From: RGIG7213 sp045652135
GTDB lineage: Bacteria; Bacillota; Clostridia; Oscillospirales; CAG-272
Direction: 5' to 3'
Length of the DNA stretch: 13,074 bases
Assembly: GCA_045652135.1 (NCBI GenBank)
Contig: JAZRTS010000187.1
Span: 1-13,074, forward strand
The translations under genes were made by a program, and so were the position numbers. Position 1 is the first letter of the stretch. Every line of letters begins with the position of its first letter. Below, piece after piece: positions 6,169 through 13,054 of this stretch. The notes beneath the pieces were generated by a model that saw nothing but the letters and a program-made list of their open reading frames with translations, did not search any database and was not told the origin of the DNA.

Positions 6169-6344
6169 TTTAGACTATCCTCCACTTTTTGCTCCAATTT
6201 GAAAACGCGCTCAATTACGTTGTTATGCTTGTCAACTTTCTTTTCCAATTGATCGACGCGGTACTTGATCAACTGATAACTGGTTATTGCGGTTATGATG
6301 ATCCCCGCAAGGGAGACGGCCGCATTTACTAAAATCTCAGTCAT
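6165..6344 (-). CDS. Small XhlA-like holin or lysis protein
   Basis: This 59-aa protein has one membrane segment near the N terminus (about VNAAVSLAGIIITAITSYQLI) followed by a charged coiled-coil tail with YRVDQLEKKVDKHNNVIERV. This tail is typical of small XhlA/holin-associated proteins in Bacillota phages, which help endolysin cross the membrane. I chose the start at 6344 because GGAGG lies 8 bases upstream; ten more codons are open to 6374 but lack a site. It overlaps the upstream 60-aa gene by 8 bases and the endolysin start by 4, so the lysis cassette is coupled. Confidence 0.78.
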   Translation of the reverse strand: MTEILVNAAVSLAGIIITAITSYQLIKYRVDQLEKKVDKHNNVIERVFKLEQKVEDSLK

Positions 6345-6519
6345 TGCTATCCCCTCCCCCGGCATTCTTCGCAAAATAGAACGTGATAACCATTGAGATT
6401 ATAACCATGATATTTTCCGCGCTGATTACTTTGTTTATAACACAATAGACGAACACAAACAGAATCACAATAGTTATAATAGATTTGATCTTCAGCAGAT
6501 TTTTAATAATGTTCTTCAT
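6337..6519 (-). CDS. Putative holin, two membrane segments
   Basis: This 60-aa protein has a basic start (MKNIIKNLLKIK) and two hydrophobic segments, about residues 13-33 (IITIVILFVFVYCVINKVI) and 37-50 (NIMVIISMVITFYF), followed by a short polar GGGDSND end. Size, topology and its place just before the XhlA-like gene and endolysin suit a holin. The ribosome binding site AAGGGGGTGATCG is almost the full complement of the 16S rRNA 3' end, so strong translation is expected. Confidence 0.7.
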   Translation of the reverse strand: MKNIIKNLLKIKSIITIVILFVFVYCVINKVISAENIMVIISMVITFYFAKNAGGGDSND

Positions 6520-6531
6520 TCGATCACCCCC

Positions 6532-6987
6532 TTATAACTGACCGGAATTTCCGGCCATTGCAAGCACCCATTCGTAATCTGTAAAACCGTTGGGGAACTC
6601 ATACATAACAATGTTAGGATTCTGATAGACTTTAAAAAATCCGTCATTCAGGTACTTGTTGGATACGTGCTGGTTGCGCTTTATGATCCCTTTGTTGCTT
6701 TTGATCTCATTTTTGAATGATTCCAAAACATCAACATGACAATGCAATTCAATCAAGCCTTGCCGGATCGTTTTAATATCTGTGATGAAATAGGACCGGC
6801 CCCACGCGCCAATTGTGCAATAATTGGATTTCCGTAACTCTGTGATTGTTGAATCCACTATGAACACCGGATCAATGATCGAGGAATCATCCCGCAGGTT
6901 GCCGTTTATTGTTGTGATATTGTCGATCGTCTTCCCGATCTTATTTTTTGGACTTTTATTATATTGAATGGAAATGTTAAAACTCAT
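6532..6987 (-). CDS. Tail knob N-terminal-domain-like protein (gp9-like)
   Basis: This 151-aa protein resembles the N-terminal part of phi29 gp9, the distal tail knob. The stretch NYCTIGAWGRSYFITD then IELHCHVDVLESF and IIKRNQHVSNKYLNDGF parallels gp9 NADYGNKWFYAFVTE, VHFEIDVLQTW and FIVREHVKLWNDDG. This comparison is from memory and weak in identity, but the order of elements is right. It would form the beta-rich base of the knob. The start overlaps the stop of the large tail gene as TTATGA, with GGGGGTGAT upstream, so the two products are made together and likely assemble together. The C-terminal end GFTDYEWVLAMAGNSGQL is short, with no membrane loop. Confidence 0.72.
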   Translation of the reverse strand: MSFNISIQYNKSPKNKIGKTIDNITTINGNLRDDSSIIDPVFIVDSTITELRKSNYCTIGAWGRSYFITDIKTIRQGLIELHCHVDVLESFKNEIKSNKGIIKRNQHVSNKYLNDGFFKVYQNPNIVMYEFPNGFTDYEWVLAMAGNSGQL

Positions 6988-8726
6988 AAAATCACCCCCG
7001 ACAATAATAACTGTTTGATCTCTGCCAGCTCGCCGTCAGTCGCCGGAATGTTGGACAGGTTCGTTAACTCGATCTGTGTAAACCCGGAAAGATCACCTAT
7101 TTTATAAGTAACATAAAGCGGGTATCCCTCATAAGTATTCTGATTTGCCGGTTTGCATACGTTCGGGGAACTGATGACAAGATACGGTTTTTTCGGGGCG
7201 CGGAAACCTCCCGCGCTGGAAATAGCCCCGGACCGGTCAACGCTGATTTTTCCGTCCGTGACAGCGACGGAAGAAGCTGCAGCCACTCCTCCGGCAATCG
7301 CGCCGCCTACGCCGCCCTTGACCGCGCCGCCCGCAGCTCCTCCCACGACGGAAAGCACGCCGTTTATGACGTTCGTCCAGTCACCGGACGCGACCGGCAC
7401 ACTCATAGCGCATTGACCCATGAACACATAAAGGTTCGTGTTTCCGGAATCCACCCACACAGCGCACGCGCCGGAAAGAATGTCGATCTTATAGGTAACA
7501 TGCAGCGTTTTTCCCATTACCTCATCCGCTTTTAAAGTCCGGGAGCCTACAAAGGGGAGATAGATTTCCACGCTGGTATATGGATCATAGTCAAGATAGG
7601 AATGTGTATAATTTGGAATTTCTTTATAACCGCAATCAAGCGTTACCCATTGCGTCGCAGCTTTTGTCATAAAAACGCCGGTCCCGATCAAACCGATCCC
7701 GACTTCTATCCGGCCGCCGTCCGGGATAGATACCGGCAGGATAGAAAGCCCGAGAAAAATATCCATAGGATCATTAAACAGCTTTTTAAAAATGTTTATA
7801 TCGAAACTGTTGGACCACAGATACGACGCAAGGCTGCGCAGCTCCGCGGTCGTCGGATTGAAGATCGTAATAAAACCGGCATCCGTCGCGGAAAGGCTCG
7901 GATCGGGGTCCGTGCCAGCTCCTCCCGGCGGGTTTCCGCTATAATCGTATGTTCCGGGTGAGGAATCCGGCTCGGAGTCGGGCGCGTTCCAGTAGGGATC
8001 GGGACCTGCGGGGATTTCATTTGTTATATCGTCTTCTTCGACGGTTTCGTCCTGCGGTTTCTGTGCCATTGCTGACACGCCATAACCGGCCGCGTAATTA
8101 TTACAAGGAAGTCCGTCCGGGACCTGCAGCGCGGGCATAATTCCCCGGCTTGCTGATGCATCATACCAGTCCTGATTACCACATATAATCGGGGCTGTTA
8201 TAACCGCGTTACTGTTAAATGTAATAAGTTTTTTTGTTTCCGCGTCGCGGTATAAGATAACCGGAACGATCTCCGGCATACCCGCATTACTGGAAGAATA
8301 ACCGGCATAAACCACTTTCCCTTTATACGTCAAATTGCATTGGAACCGGTTCGCAATCGTTACAGTAGCCCCGCTACCCGGAATAACTTCAGCCTGCGCG
8401 GTTGATCCGTAACGAGTTAAAACAAAACCGCTTGAGTCGCCGTCTATAATGGAAGCTCCTCCCGCCGCTATCAGCTGCGGGACATATTCCTCCGTGATCC
8501 GCGGGTTAAACATTGCGGGATATTGTGCATTTTGTGCAATGAACGCGAAACCGAACGACGCAACGTCGCCCGCAATGGCCGGATAGACCTGCTGCGATAC
8601 AAAGTCATAAAACTCCCCGCTGCCACTACCGACCCGGCCGTCTATATCAATAATAACCGCGGATAACGTCATTGTATCCGTGATCTTTAATCCGGCATAA
8701 TTTATTTCCTGAATGGTTGCCGCCAT
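6984..8726 (-). CDS. Large tail knob protein with membrane-active loop (gp9 C-terminal-like)
   Basis: This 580-aa protein has three parts. Residues 1-225 form a domain I do not recognise, possibly for host binding. Residues about 226-285 are a Pro/Gly/Asp-rich linker. Residues 286-580 are knob-like. A Gly/Ala/Val-rich hydrophobic stretch at 453-489 (starting NVINGVLSVVGGAAGGAVKG) matches in place and kind the loop of phi29 gp9 that makes a membrane pore for DNA ejection. The C terminus, with PYLVISSPNVCKPAN, EGYPLYVTYKIGDLSGF and GELAEIKQLLLSGVIL, follows the gp9 end (FHKYGYKINRV, TKDCFISGDI, DLQEIRTIFDNGITLW). The N-terminal half of gp9 appears instead in the next gene. A GGAGG site precedes the ATG, after a terminator. 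The assignment is confident for a tail protein, less so for details. Confidence 0.75.
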   Translation of the reverse strand: MAATIQEINYAGLKITDTMTLSAVIIDIDGRVGSGSGEFYDFVSQQVYPAIAGDVASFGFAFIAQNAQYPAMFNPRITEEYVPQLIAAGGASIIDGDSSGFVLTRYGSTAQAEVIPGSGATVTIANRFQCNLTYKGKVVYAGYSSSNAGMPEIVPVILYRDAETKKLITFNSNAVITAPIICGNQDWYDASASRGIMPALQVPDGLPCNNYAAGYGVSAMAQKPQDETVEEDDITNEIPAGPDPYWNAPDSEPDSSPGTYDYSGNPPGGAGTDPDPSLSATDAGFITIFNPTTAELRSLASYLWSNSFDINIFKKLFNDPMDIFLGLSILPVSIPDGGRIEVGIGLIGTGVFMTKAATQWVTLDCGYKEIPNYTHSYLDYDPYTSVEIYLPFVGSRTLKADEVMGKTLHVTYKIDILSGACAVWVDSGNTNLYVFMGQCAMSVPVASGDWTNVINGVLSVVGGAAGGAVKGGVGGAIAGGVAAASSVAVTDGKISVDRSGAISSAGGFRAPKKPYLVISSPNVCKPANQNTYEGYPLYVTYKIGDLSGFTQIELTNLSNIPATDGELAEIKQLLLSGVIL

Positions 8727-8740
8727 TTTAACCTCCTATT

Positions 8741-8767
8741 AAAAAAGGGCAGCTTAAAAGCTGCCCC
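8741..8767 (-). terminator. Terminator between capsid and tail genes
   Basis: GGGCAGCT and AGCTGCCC (8747-8766) pair around a four-base loop, and the leftward RNA runs into six U then AAU. It sits 13 bases beyond the major capsid stop and just before the tail gene. It likely stops most transcripts, so capsid protein is made in large excess over tail and lysis proteins. Confidence 0.9.
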
Positions 8768-8779
8768 TGTTTTAGATTG

Positions 8780-9952
8780 TTATGCAATGAAGAACACAAC
8801 CATATTTTCAGCCATGTCAAGGAAATATCCTGCGTCGGCCTTGTGCCATTCATTCCAAAACTCGGCTTTCGGGTTGTAGTTTGTAGTGACGCGACGGTCA
8901 AGGTTTGCAACGCCCAACGTGTCGCGATCAAACATTGTGCAAAGGATGCCGGAAAGCTCGACAGCATCCCCGGACGGGGTTACAACGTCGATTTTCGAGG
9001 TTTCGTTAAAGTCGTAATCCACACCGGACCCCTGCCAGTAGGTAACACTTTCCGCATCCGGGAGACGCGTAAATTCGTCATGGAATGTATCACTCTGCAG
9101 ATATACATCCGCGGCGCGCTTGAACTCGGACAGCATCACAATGTGCATCCGGTCGCGCGGGGTGAATTTCTCTGTGCCCTCCACATTAAATAAGGTAGAC
9201 ATTACCTCAAGGCGGTCAGCATAAAGACCAATCTGCAGCGAAGCATAGCGGATAAAGTCCGGATCATGGATCGCGTCGGCTGCTGTAATTGCTGTGCCGT
9301 CCTCTCCGATCACTTCTGTATTGTACTTATAAAGGAGATTGATCGCACGCGCGCCGGACCCCTGATCGTAATCTGTGCCGCTGGTATAATCCGCGTGGAT
9401 CGTTTCAGCCATACCCGCGTTGATTGTTCGCATGATAAGACTGTCAAGTTTGATCGTCATAGAATTTTCGATCGCGGTCTGAATCATGGAATAAAACGCG
9501 TTAAGCTGCGTTGCATTGGAAAAGCTGCTCTTGACCTGTTTTTCCGTAATGGAAATCGGAATTTCAAACGTTACGCGGCTATTGAAAAATTTAGCAGACA
9601 CCTCCGGGGCCGTGAAAATATTCGGATCATAAGATGCACCGTTTTCGAGCATCCAGGATTCATTTTCGGTCGCCTGCGGGAGCTTCGCTCTGATCTTCTC
9701 AAGAATAGAACCATACTCCCAGCCGTCGCGCAGGACGGACGGCGCACGGCCGCCATACTGTCTTGAGCTGAATATGACCCTGCCTATGTGATCCTGAAGA
9801 CGGCGAACATACGCGTCGAGACCGTTCTCAAGATTTTCAAACGCGCGGCCAATGTCGACGACGTTTGAAAGATCTTCCTGAACAACGACCGAATCACCTA
9901 ACATTTCCTGCGTGATCGTATTTAAAATATCGTAAACCTGATTAACTTGCAT
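8780..9952 (-). CDS. Major capsid protein (HK97-type, gp8-like)
   Basis: This 390-aa protein starts MQVNQVYDILNTITQEMLG and continues with EDLSNVVDIGRAFENL, RRLQDHIGRVIFSSRQYGG and VLRDGWEYGSILEKIRAKLP, the layout typical of capsid proteins in small phi29-like phages of Bacillota. Later parts include FEIPISITEKQVKSSFSNAT and LDSLIMRTINAG, consistent with the HK97 fold. It forms the shell; phi29 gp8 is 448 aa, so this copy lacks most of the extra Ig-like domain. A GGAGG site lies 8-9 bases before the ATG. It is followed by a strong terminator, which fits high demand for this product. The position is between the small 91-aa gene and the tail genes. Confidence 0.93.
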   Translation of the reverse strand: MQVNQVYDILNTITQEMLGDSVVVQEDLSNVVDIGRAFENLENGLDAYVRRLQDHIGRVIFSSRQYGGRAPSVLRDGWEYGSILEKIRAKLPQATENESWMLENGASYDPNIFTAPEVSAKFFNSRVTFEIPISITEKQVKSSFSNATQLNAFYSMIQTAIENSMTIKLDSLIMRTINAGMAETIHADYTSGTDYDQGSGARAINLLYKYNTEVIGEDGTAITAADAIHDPDFIRYASLQIGLYADRLEVMSTLFNVEGTEKFTPRDRMHIVMLSEFKRAADVYLQSDTFHDEFTRLPDAESVTYWQGSGVDYDFNETSKIDVVTPSGDAVELSGILCTMFDRDTLGVANLDRRVTTNYNPKAEFWNEWHKADAGYFLDMAENMVVFFIA

Positions 9953-9967
9953 ATCATCTACCTCCTA

Positions 9968-10243
9968 TTAAGATACCAAATTCTGAACCGTGCAAACGTC
10001 CTCTTCCGTAATGAAGAGCTGCAACGTGTTCGCGCTGGCTATCACCGTTGTCCCGCTCATGTGAACCGTGACCGGAACCGGGCTGAACTGCGCGCCGTCA
10101 TAGTTACAATTAACCGCGTAAATCGGTTTGTGCAGCTTAATAGCCTCAAGTGCCGCTTTATGAATTCCTGTTTTTGTTTGTTCGCTTGCGCTGGATAAGT
10201 CAAGACCCATGCAATCAAATAAAACATAACCTCCGTTAGACAT
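9968..10243 (-). CDS. Hypothetical capsid-region protein, 91 aa
   Basis: This protein starts MSNGGYVLFDCMGLDLSSAS and contains QTKTGIHKAALEAIKLHKPI then several beta-type segments (PVPVTVHMSGTTVIASAN, LQLFITEED). I do not recognise its family. It is not a long helix, so it does not look like the phi29 scaffold gp7 despite similar size (98 aa) and position just before the capsid gene. A minor capsid or decoration protein is possible. It has an excellent AAGGAGG site 7 bases from the start. Confidence 0.75.
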   Translation of the reverse strand: MSNGGYVLFDCMGLDLSSASEQTKTGIHKAALEAIKLHKPIYAVNCNYDGAQFSPVPVTVHMSGTTVIASANTLQLFITEEDVCTVQNLVS

Positions 10244-10254
10244 AATTTACCTCC

Positions 10255-10632
10255 TTAAAATTTATAACCATATACAGCAACGAACGCTTGCGCTCCTGTA
10301 ATTTTTGTAAAGGTTGTTTCGGAACTAACTTTCAAATTTAACGAGTTTCCGTCACTCCATGTACCTATACCGTCATCTTTTGCAAGAGACTGTGCATCGT
10401 ACATAGTTGTGAAATAATAGGTGACTCCCTGATAAGCTATTGAACCGATTAACAAAATAAGATCATAATTTTTATACGATTCTGACAAAGTAACGACATT
10501 ATCGCTAATCGTATCGGCCAGCAACGTCCGCTTGAACTTTGAACCGCCGCCGCCGCCGCCGGACCCGATAATATAGCCCTGCGCGTCCACCTGATCCGGA
10601 CGAACTCCAACGCGCCCTGCTCTTAAAGCCAT
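10255..10632 (-). CDS. Small head fibre or decoration-like protein
   Basis: This 125-aa protein begins MALRAGRVGVRPDQVDAQGY, then a run of glycines (about residues 24-30, coded by GCC/GGC-type repeats at 10548-10562), then a beta-rich domain to the end. A short N-terminal GRVGV-PDQVD segment before a flexible linker resembles the docking segment of small structural or fibre proteins I recall from gut phages; I cannot name the family firmly. The C-terminal domain would then be exposed on the particle and could bind the cell surface. It sits between collar and capsid genes, with an AAAGGAGG site before the ATG. Confidence 0.6.
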   Translation of the reverse strand: MALRAGRVGVRPDQVDAQGYIIGSGGGGGGSKFKRTLLADTISDNVVTLSESYKNYDLILLIGSIAYQGVTYYFTTMYDAQSLAKDDGIGTWSDGNSLNLKVSSETTFTKITGAQAFVAVYGYKF

Positions 10633-10647
10633 AAAATACCTCCTTTC

Positions 10648-10661
10648 AATTATGCATAATT
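10648..10661. repeat. 14-bp perfect palindrome AATTATGCATAATT
   Basis: The 38-base gap between the collar and small fibre-like genes contains this perfect dyad. The core ATGCAT also occurs in both ITRs (for example at 16-21 and 38-43). It could be an operator or simply AT-rich chance; no good promoter is next to it. Confidence 0.5.
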
Positions 10662-10670
10662 TCTATAGTG

Positions 10671-11591
10671 TTAATATACGCTTAAAGTAATAATTTTGTC
10701 AATGTCCGGGAACACAATCTCGTTAAAGTAATTGAACATTAATAACTTGCGCTGCTGTTCGATCATCTGCTGACTGGTTGTAACGCCAATATTGCCTTTG
10801 CGCGTGAGTGTGTACTCATGCGTCTCCGTGTCCTGCCCGCTGGCCGCGTTCGTCGCCGTTCCGGTGTCCGCGTCCTGCGTGTTATATGTCCGGGTGTCGT
10901 TCCCTGTTTGTTGGGTTGTTCTCTTGTCGGAATTCACGCCATTATCAGAGTTAAAACCCCATTTCTGATCCGTCTCTGTTGCTGTGATATTAGGAGTATC
11001 TGTTTCCGTGCCGGTCTTGGAGTGCTGTAGGTTGTTCGTTAACGTTTCGGTCTTGCCGTGCGTGAAGATTTTCTCCGAGTCCTGCAGCTGCTCAACCATG
11101 TTATAGTTTTCGATCGGGTCGAAGTCGTAGAACATGGTGGCCCATAAGTCGCGCCATTTTTGCGAATACATTCTAACTACCGGCAAAACAGCATAAGCGA
11201 ATTCAGCCGGGATTGGAAAAAGCGCGTCCGTGAACGTATGCGTGCGCCGGTATAAAATCCGATCGGCTAACTTTTTACGCAGGATTTTATCACCGGAATG
11301 ATTAAGGAACATAATATCGAGCTGCTCCGCGCTCACGCCCTTATAAATGTCTGTGCCGGTGTCCGGGTCAACATCAGCCATTTCCCAAACCGGAATAGGA
11401 TTCCCGGCTGCGGCTGTGTATTTTTCATCGACAAACGTACGGGTTAAACTTAATTTTAAAATTTGGAAAAAACCTAAAACCTCTTGGCTACTGGTTCCCA
11501 CAAGGTCGCTTGTGTCTATGAAGATTTCATCTACTCGAATATCTTCACAGAATGGGTCGTGATACCAGCGCGGTAATTCGTATGCTTTCAT
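10671..11591 (-). CDS. Lower collar or head-tail connector-like protein (gp11-like)
   Basis: This 306-aa protein lies directly after the portal gene, where phi29-type phages encode the lower collar gp11 (293 aa). Residues 1-165 form a mixed fold with YSQKWRDLWATMFYDFDPIENY near 145-165. Residues about 175-265 are Thr/Asp/Asn-rich and likely flexible. The C-terminal part has RKGNIGVTTSQQMIEQQRKL then FNYFNEIVFPDIDKIITLSVY, a GNIGVTTSQ ending seen in connector and adaptor proteins of Bacillota podophages, as far as I recall. It overlaps the portal end by 4 bases (ATGA), so the two are coupled. Function as lower collar is inferred mostly from position, size and the C terminus. Confidence 0.7.
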   Translation of the reverse strand: MKAYELPRWYHDPFCEDIRVDEIFIDTSDLVGTSSQEVLGFFQILKLSLTRTFVDEKYTAAAGNPIPVWEMADVDPDTGTDIYKGVSAEQLDIMFLNHSGDKILRKKLADRILYRRTHTFTDALFPIPAEFAYAVLPVVRMYSQKWRDLWATMFYDFDPIENYNMVEQLQDSEKIFTHGKTETLTNNLQHSKTGTETDTPNITATETDQKWGFNSDNGVNSDKRTTQQTGNDTRTYNTQDADTGTATNAASGQDTETHEYTLTRKGNIGVTTSQQMIEQQRKLLMFNYFNEIVFPDIDKIITLSVY

Positions 11592-12826
11592 TCGTCATCT
11601 TCCTCCTTTTTCTTTTTATCATTATCTTCCGGATCATCTTCCGGGGCATCTTCTTCCGGATCATCTTCCGGATCATCTTCCGGAGCATCTTCCAGATCAT
11701 CTTCCGGATCATCTTCCGGAGCATCTTCCAGATCATCTTCCGAATCATCTTCCGGATCATCTTCCGGATCATCTTCCGGATCATCTTCTGGGGCATCATC
11801 TTCCGGATCATCTTTCGGGGCATCATCTTCCGGATCATCTTCCGGGGCATCATCTTCCGGATCATCTTCCGGATCAGATTCTTCCGGGCCGGCCTGCAAT
11901 GCTTTCACCTGTGCCCGGATCGTTTCTAATTCAAGGTTAATCTCTTCCATGTTTTCACCCCATGCGCTGGACAGATCAACGCTAATTTCCAGATCAAACA
12001 TTTCATTTACTTTTTCTAACGCGATCCGGCGACATTCAAGCATGTTGTCAACCAACGGCCGCAGCGCGTCGTCATTCAATTGAGACTCGGCCGTCGATAA
12101 TGCTTCGCGTTTCATATTGTAATTCGCATTCAAACCGAGGTCGTTCAGCCATGCAGCTTTAGCATACTGTTCGAACTCGATCAGCTGCGTGATCGTGTTG
12201 CTGTGTCCGGCGGTTGAGTAAGGCAGCGTTTTCAAGCCCTCAATAAATGCATTGGAACTAATTACTCCCATTTCTCCATCCGCGATCTTCTTAAGGAACC
12301 TTTCCGCGCTATCGCGTGTTGCGTCGTCCTCTGCTGCGATCAGGTCAATGATACGGGCGTTGATAACAGCGAGGTTAATGCTTAACTCATTCTCCGCAAG
12401 CATGCTTGCATAGCGGTTAAATAAGGGCATAAGTCCGATATACATACTATCATTGTTTAATACAACACATTCCTCCCCGATCTTAAGGTTCGCTGAATAG
12501 TTAAGAGCTGGGTTAGCTACCGTATAGATCGTGGGCATATAATAAGGATCAGGCTCGCCGCCCAGCCCGCCGGTTAACGCGTACAATTCACCGTTTACGC
12601 GTGCGATGCAACAATGCCCGGTTATCTGAAGATAAAGCTCGAGCATCCGGGCCGGGATCGAGTCGGGTAATCCCTCATACTCGAATAACGCTTGCGTCCG
12701 GTTCAGCATATAAAGGACATAGGAAAAAGCATTTTCTTCCTTTTCCTTGAAGTCAAGCAGCCCGGAAAACGGAACACGCTTAAACAAATTGCTGACCCAC
12801 TTGTTATATTTGTTAATATCTGCCAT
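11588..12826 (-). CDS. Portal (upper collar, gp10-like) with long acidic repeat tail
   Basis: This 412-aa protein forms the dodecameric connector through which DNA enters and leaves the head. Residues 1-314 follow phi29 gp10 (309 aa) in order: LYMLNRTQALFEYEGLPDSI parallels [21 protein letters not shown], then TIYTVANPALNYS, VVLNNDSMYIGLMPLFNRYA and near the end CRRIALEKVNEMFDLEISV, like the gp10 EEACEKINELYGLNVKVKF. From 315 to the end is a 98-residue tail built of EDDP and EDDAP units, ending KKKKEEDDE. I chose the start at 12826 because GGAGG lies 8 bases before it; the 36 codons further upstream cross the promoter. It is the first gene of the leftward late unit. Confidence 0.9.
   Translation of the reverse strand: MADINKYNKWVSNLFKRVPFSGLLDFKEKEENAFSYVLYMLNRTQALFEYEGLPDSIPARMLELYLQITGHCCIARVNGELYALTGGLGGEPDPYYMPTIYTVANPALNYSANLKIGEECVVLNNDSMYIGLMPLFNRYASMLAENELSINLAVINARIIDLIAAEDDATRDSAERFLKKIADGEMGVISSNAFIEGLKTLPYSTAGHSNTITQLIEFEQYAKAAWLNDLGLNANYNMKREALSTAESQLNDDALRPLVDNMLECRRIALEKVNEMFDLEISVDLSSAWGENMEEINLELETIRAQVKALQAGPEESDPEDDPEDDAPEDDPEDDAPKDDPEDDAPEDDPEDDPEDDPEDDSEDDLEDAPEDDPEDDLEDAPEDDPEDDPEEDAPEDDPEDNDKKKKEEDDE
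11628..11880. repeat. 12- and 15-bp tandem repeats in the portal gene
   Basis: On the minus strand the unit GAAGATGATCCG (Glu-Asp-Asp-Pro) repeats many times, mixed with 15-base units adding a GCC codon (Glu-Asp-Asp-Ala-Pro) and a few point variants (Ser, Leu, Lys). All units are multiples of three, so gain or loss keeps the frame. The region likely varies in length through slippage. Confidence 0.93.
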
Positions 12827-12851
12827 AAGTACAACCTCCGTTTTTGCTTTC

Positions 12852-12880
12852 ATTATATATTCATAATTGTAATAAGACAA
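12852..12880 (-). promoter_or_regulatory. Late promoter upstream of the portal gene
   Basis: The minus strand reads TTGTCT (12880-12875), a 17-base spacer and TATAAT (12857-12852). The -10 is perfect and the -35 matches at four of six bases. A start near 12845 would leave a leader of about 20 bases with the GGAGG site of the portal gene. It lies just inside the right ITR and could drive the entire leftward structural unit. Confidence 0.75.
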
Positions 12881-12897
12881 CCCGCACCGGATCACCG

Positions 12898-12927
12898 GCT
12901 GACCCGCCTGGGCCAGCTTTTTCTTTA
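12898..12927 (+). terminator. Outward terminator-like hairpin at inner edge of right ITR
   Basis: GCTGACCC pairs with GGGCCAGC (one A-C mismatch) around a GCCT loop, followed by TTTTTCTTTA on the plus strand. No plus-strand gene precedes it, so it may have no role as a terminator here; it is the mirror of the left copy that follows the ATPase gene, or an origin element. Confidence 0.4.
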
Positions 12928-12957
12928 TACGCAACTCACATAACTAACCGCAACACT

Positions 12958-13007
12958 CTTATACAATCTGCGAATATTTCTTATACAATCTGCGAATATT
13001 TCTTATA
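12958..13007. repeat. 22-bp tandem repeats in right ITR (2 full units plus partial)
   Basis: Two units at 12964-12985 and 12986-13007 and a partial CTTATA at 12958-12963 are the inverted counterpart of the left array. One unit fewer than on the left is direct evidence that the two ends are not fully equalised. Confidence 0.92.
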
Positions 13008-13054
13008 CATATTATGCATGCAGTTATACGTCTGATGCATAAAAATTAAGTGCC

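Larger units (their letters stand above)
12898..13054. repeat. Right inverted terminal repeat
   Basis: This is the reverse complement of 1-179, with two rather than three 22-bp units, one base less in the CTG(T)CATGCAT stretch and one base more in the A-rich stretch. The shared inner edge is the hairpin at 12898-12917. It should act as the right replication origin, with terminal protein bound to the end. Confidence 0.93.

Noticed and set aside
8777..9193. Plus-strand 138-codon open frame
   Set aside because: It lies fully opposite the capsid gene and shares no protein features; it is a shadow.
9266..9766. Plus-strand 166-codon open frame
   Set aside because: It is antisense to the major capsid gene, has no ribosome binding site or recognisable protein character, and no plus-strand gene is supported anywhere.
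11545..11929. Long open frames on both strands made of MIRKM- or IIFRI-type repeats
   Set aside because: They are produced by reading the portal gene's EDDP-coding repeats in other frames; the portal frame continues directly from a recognisable portal core.
12827..12934. 36-codon extension of the portal gene
   Set aside because: It would run through the promoter and into the ITR border; the ATG at 12826 has a strong site and matches the expected portal start.
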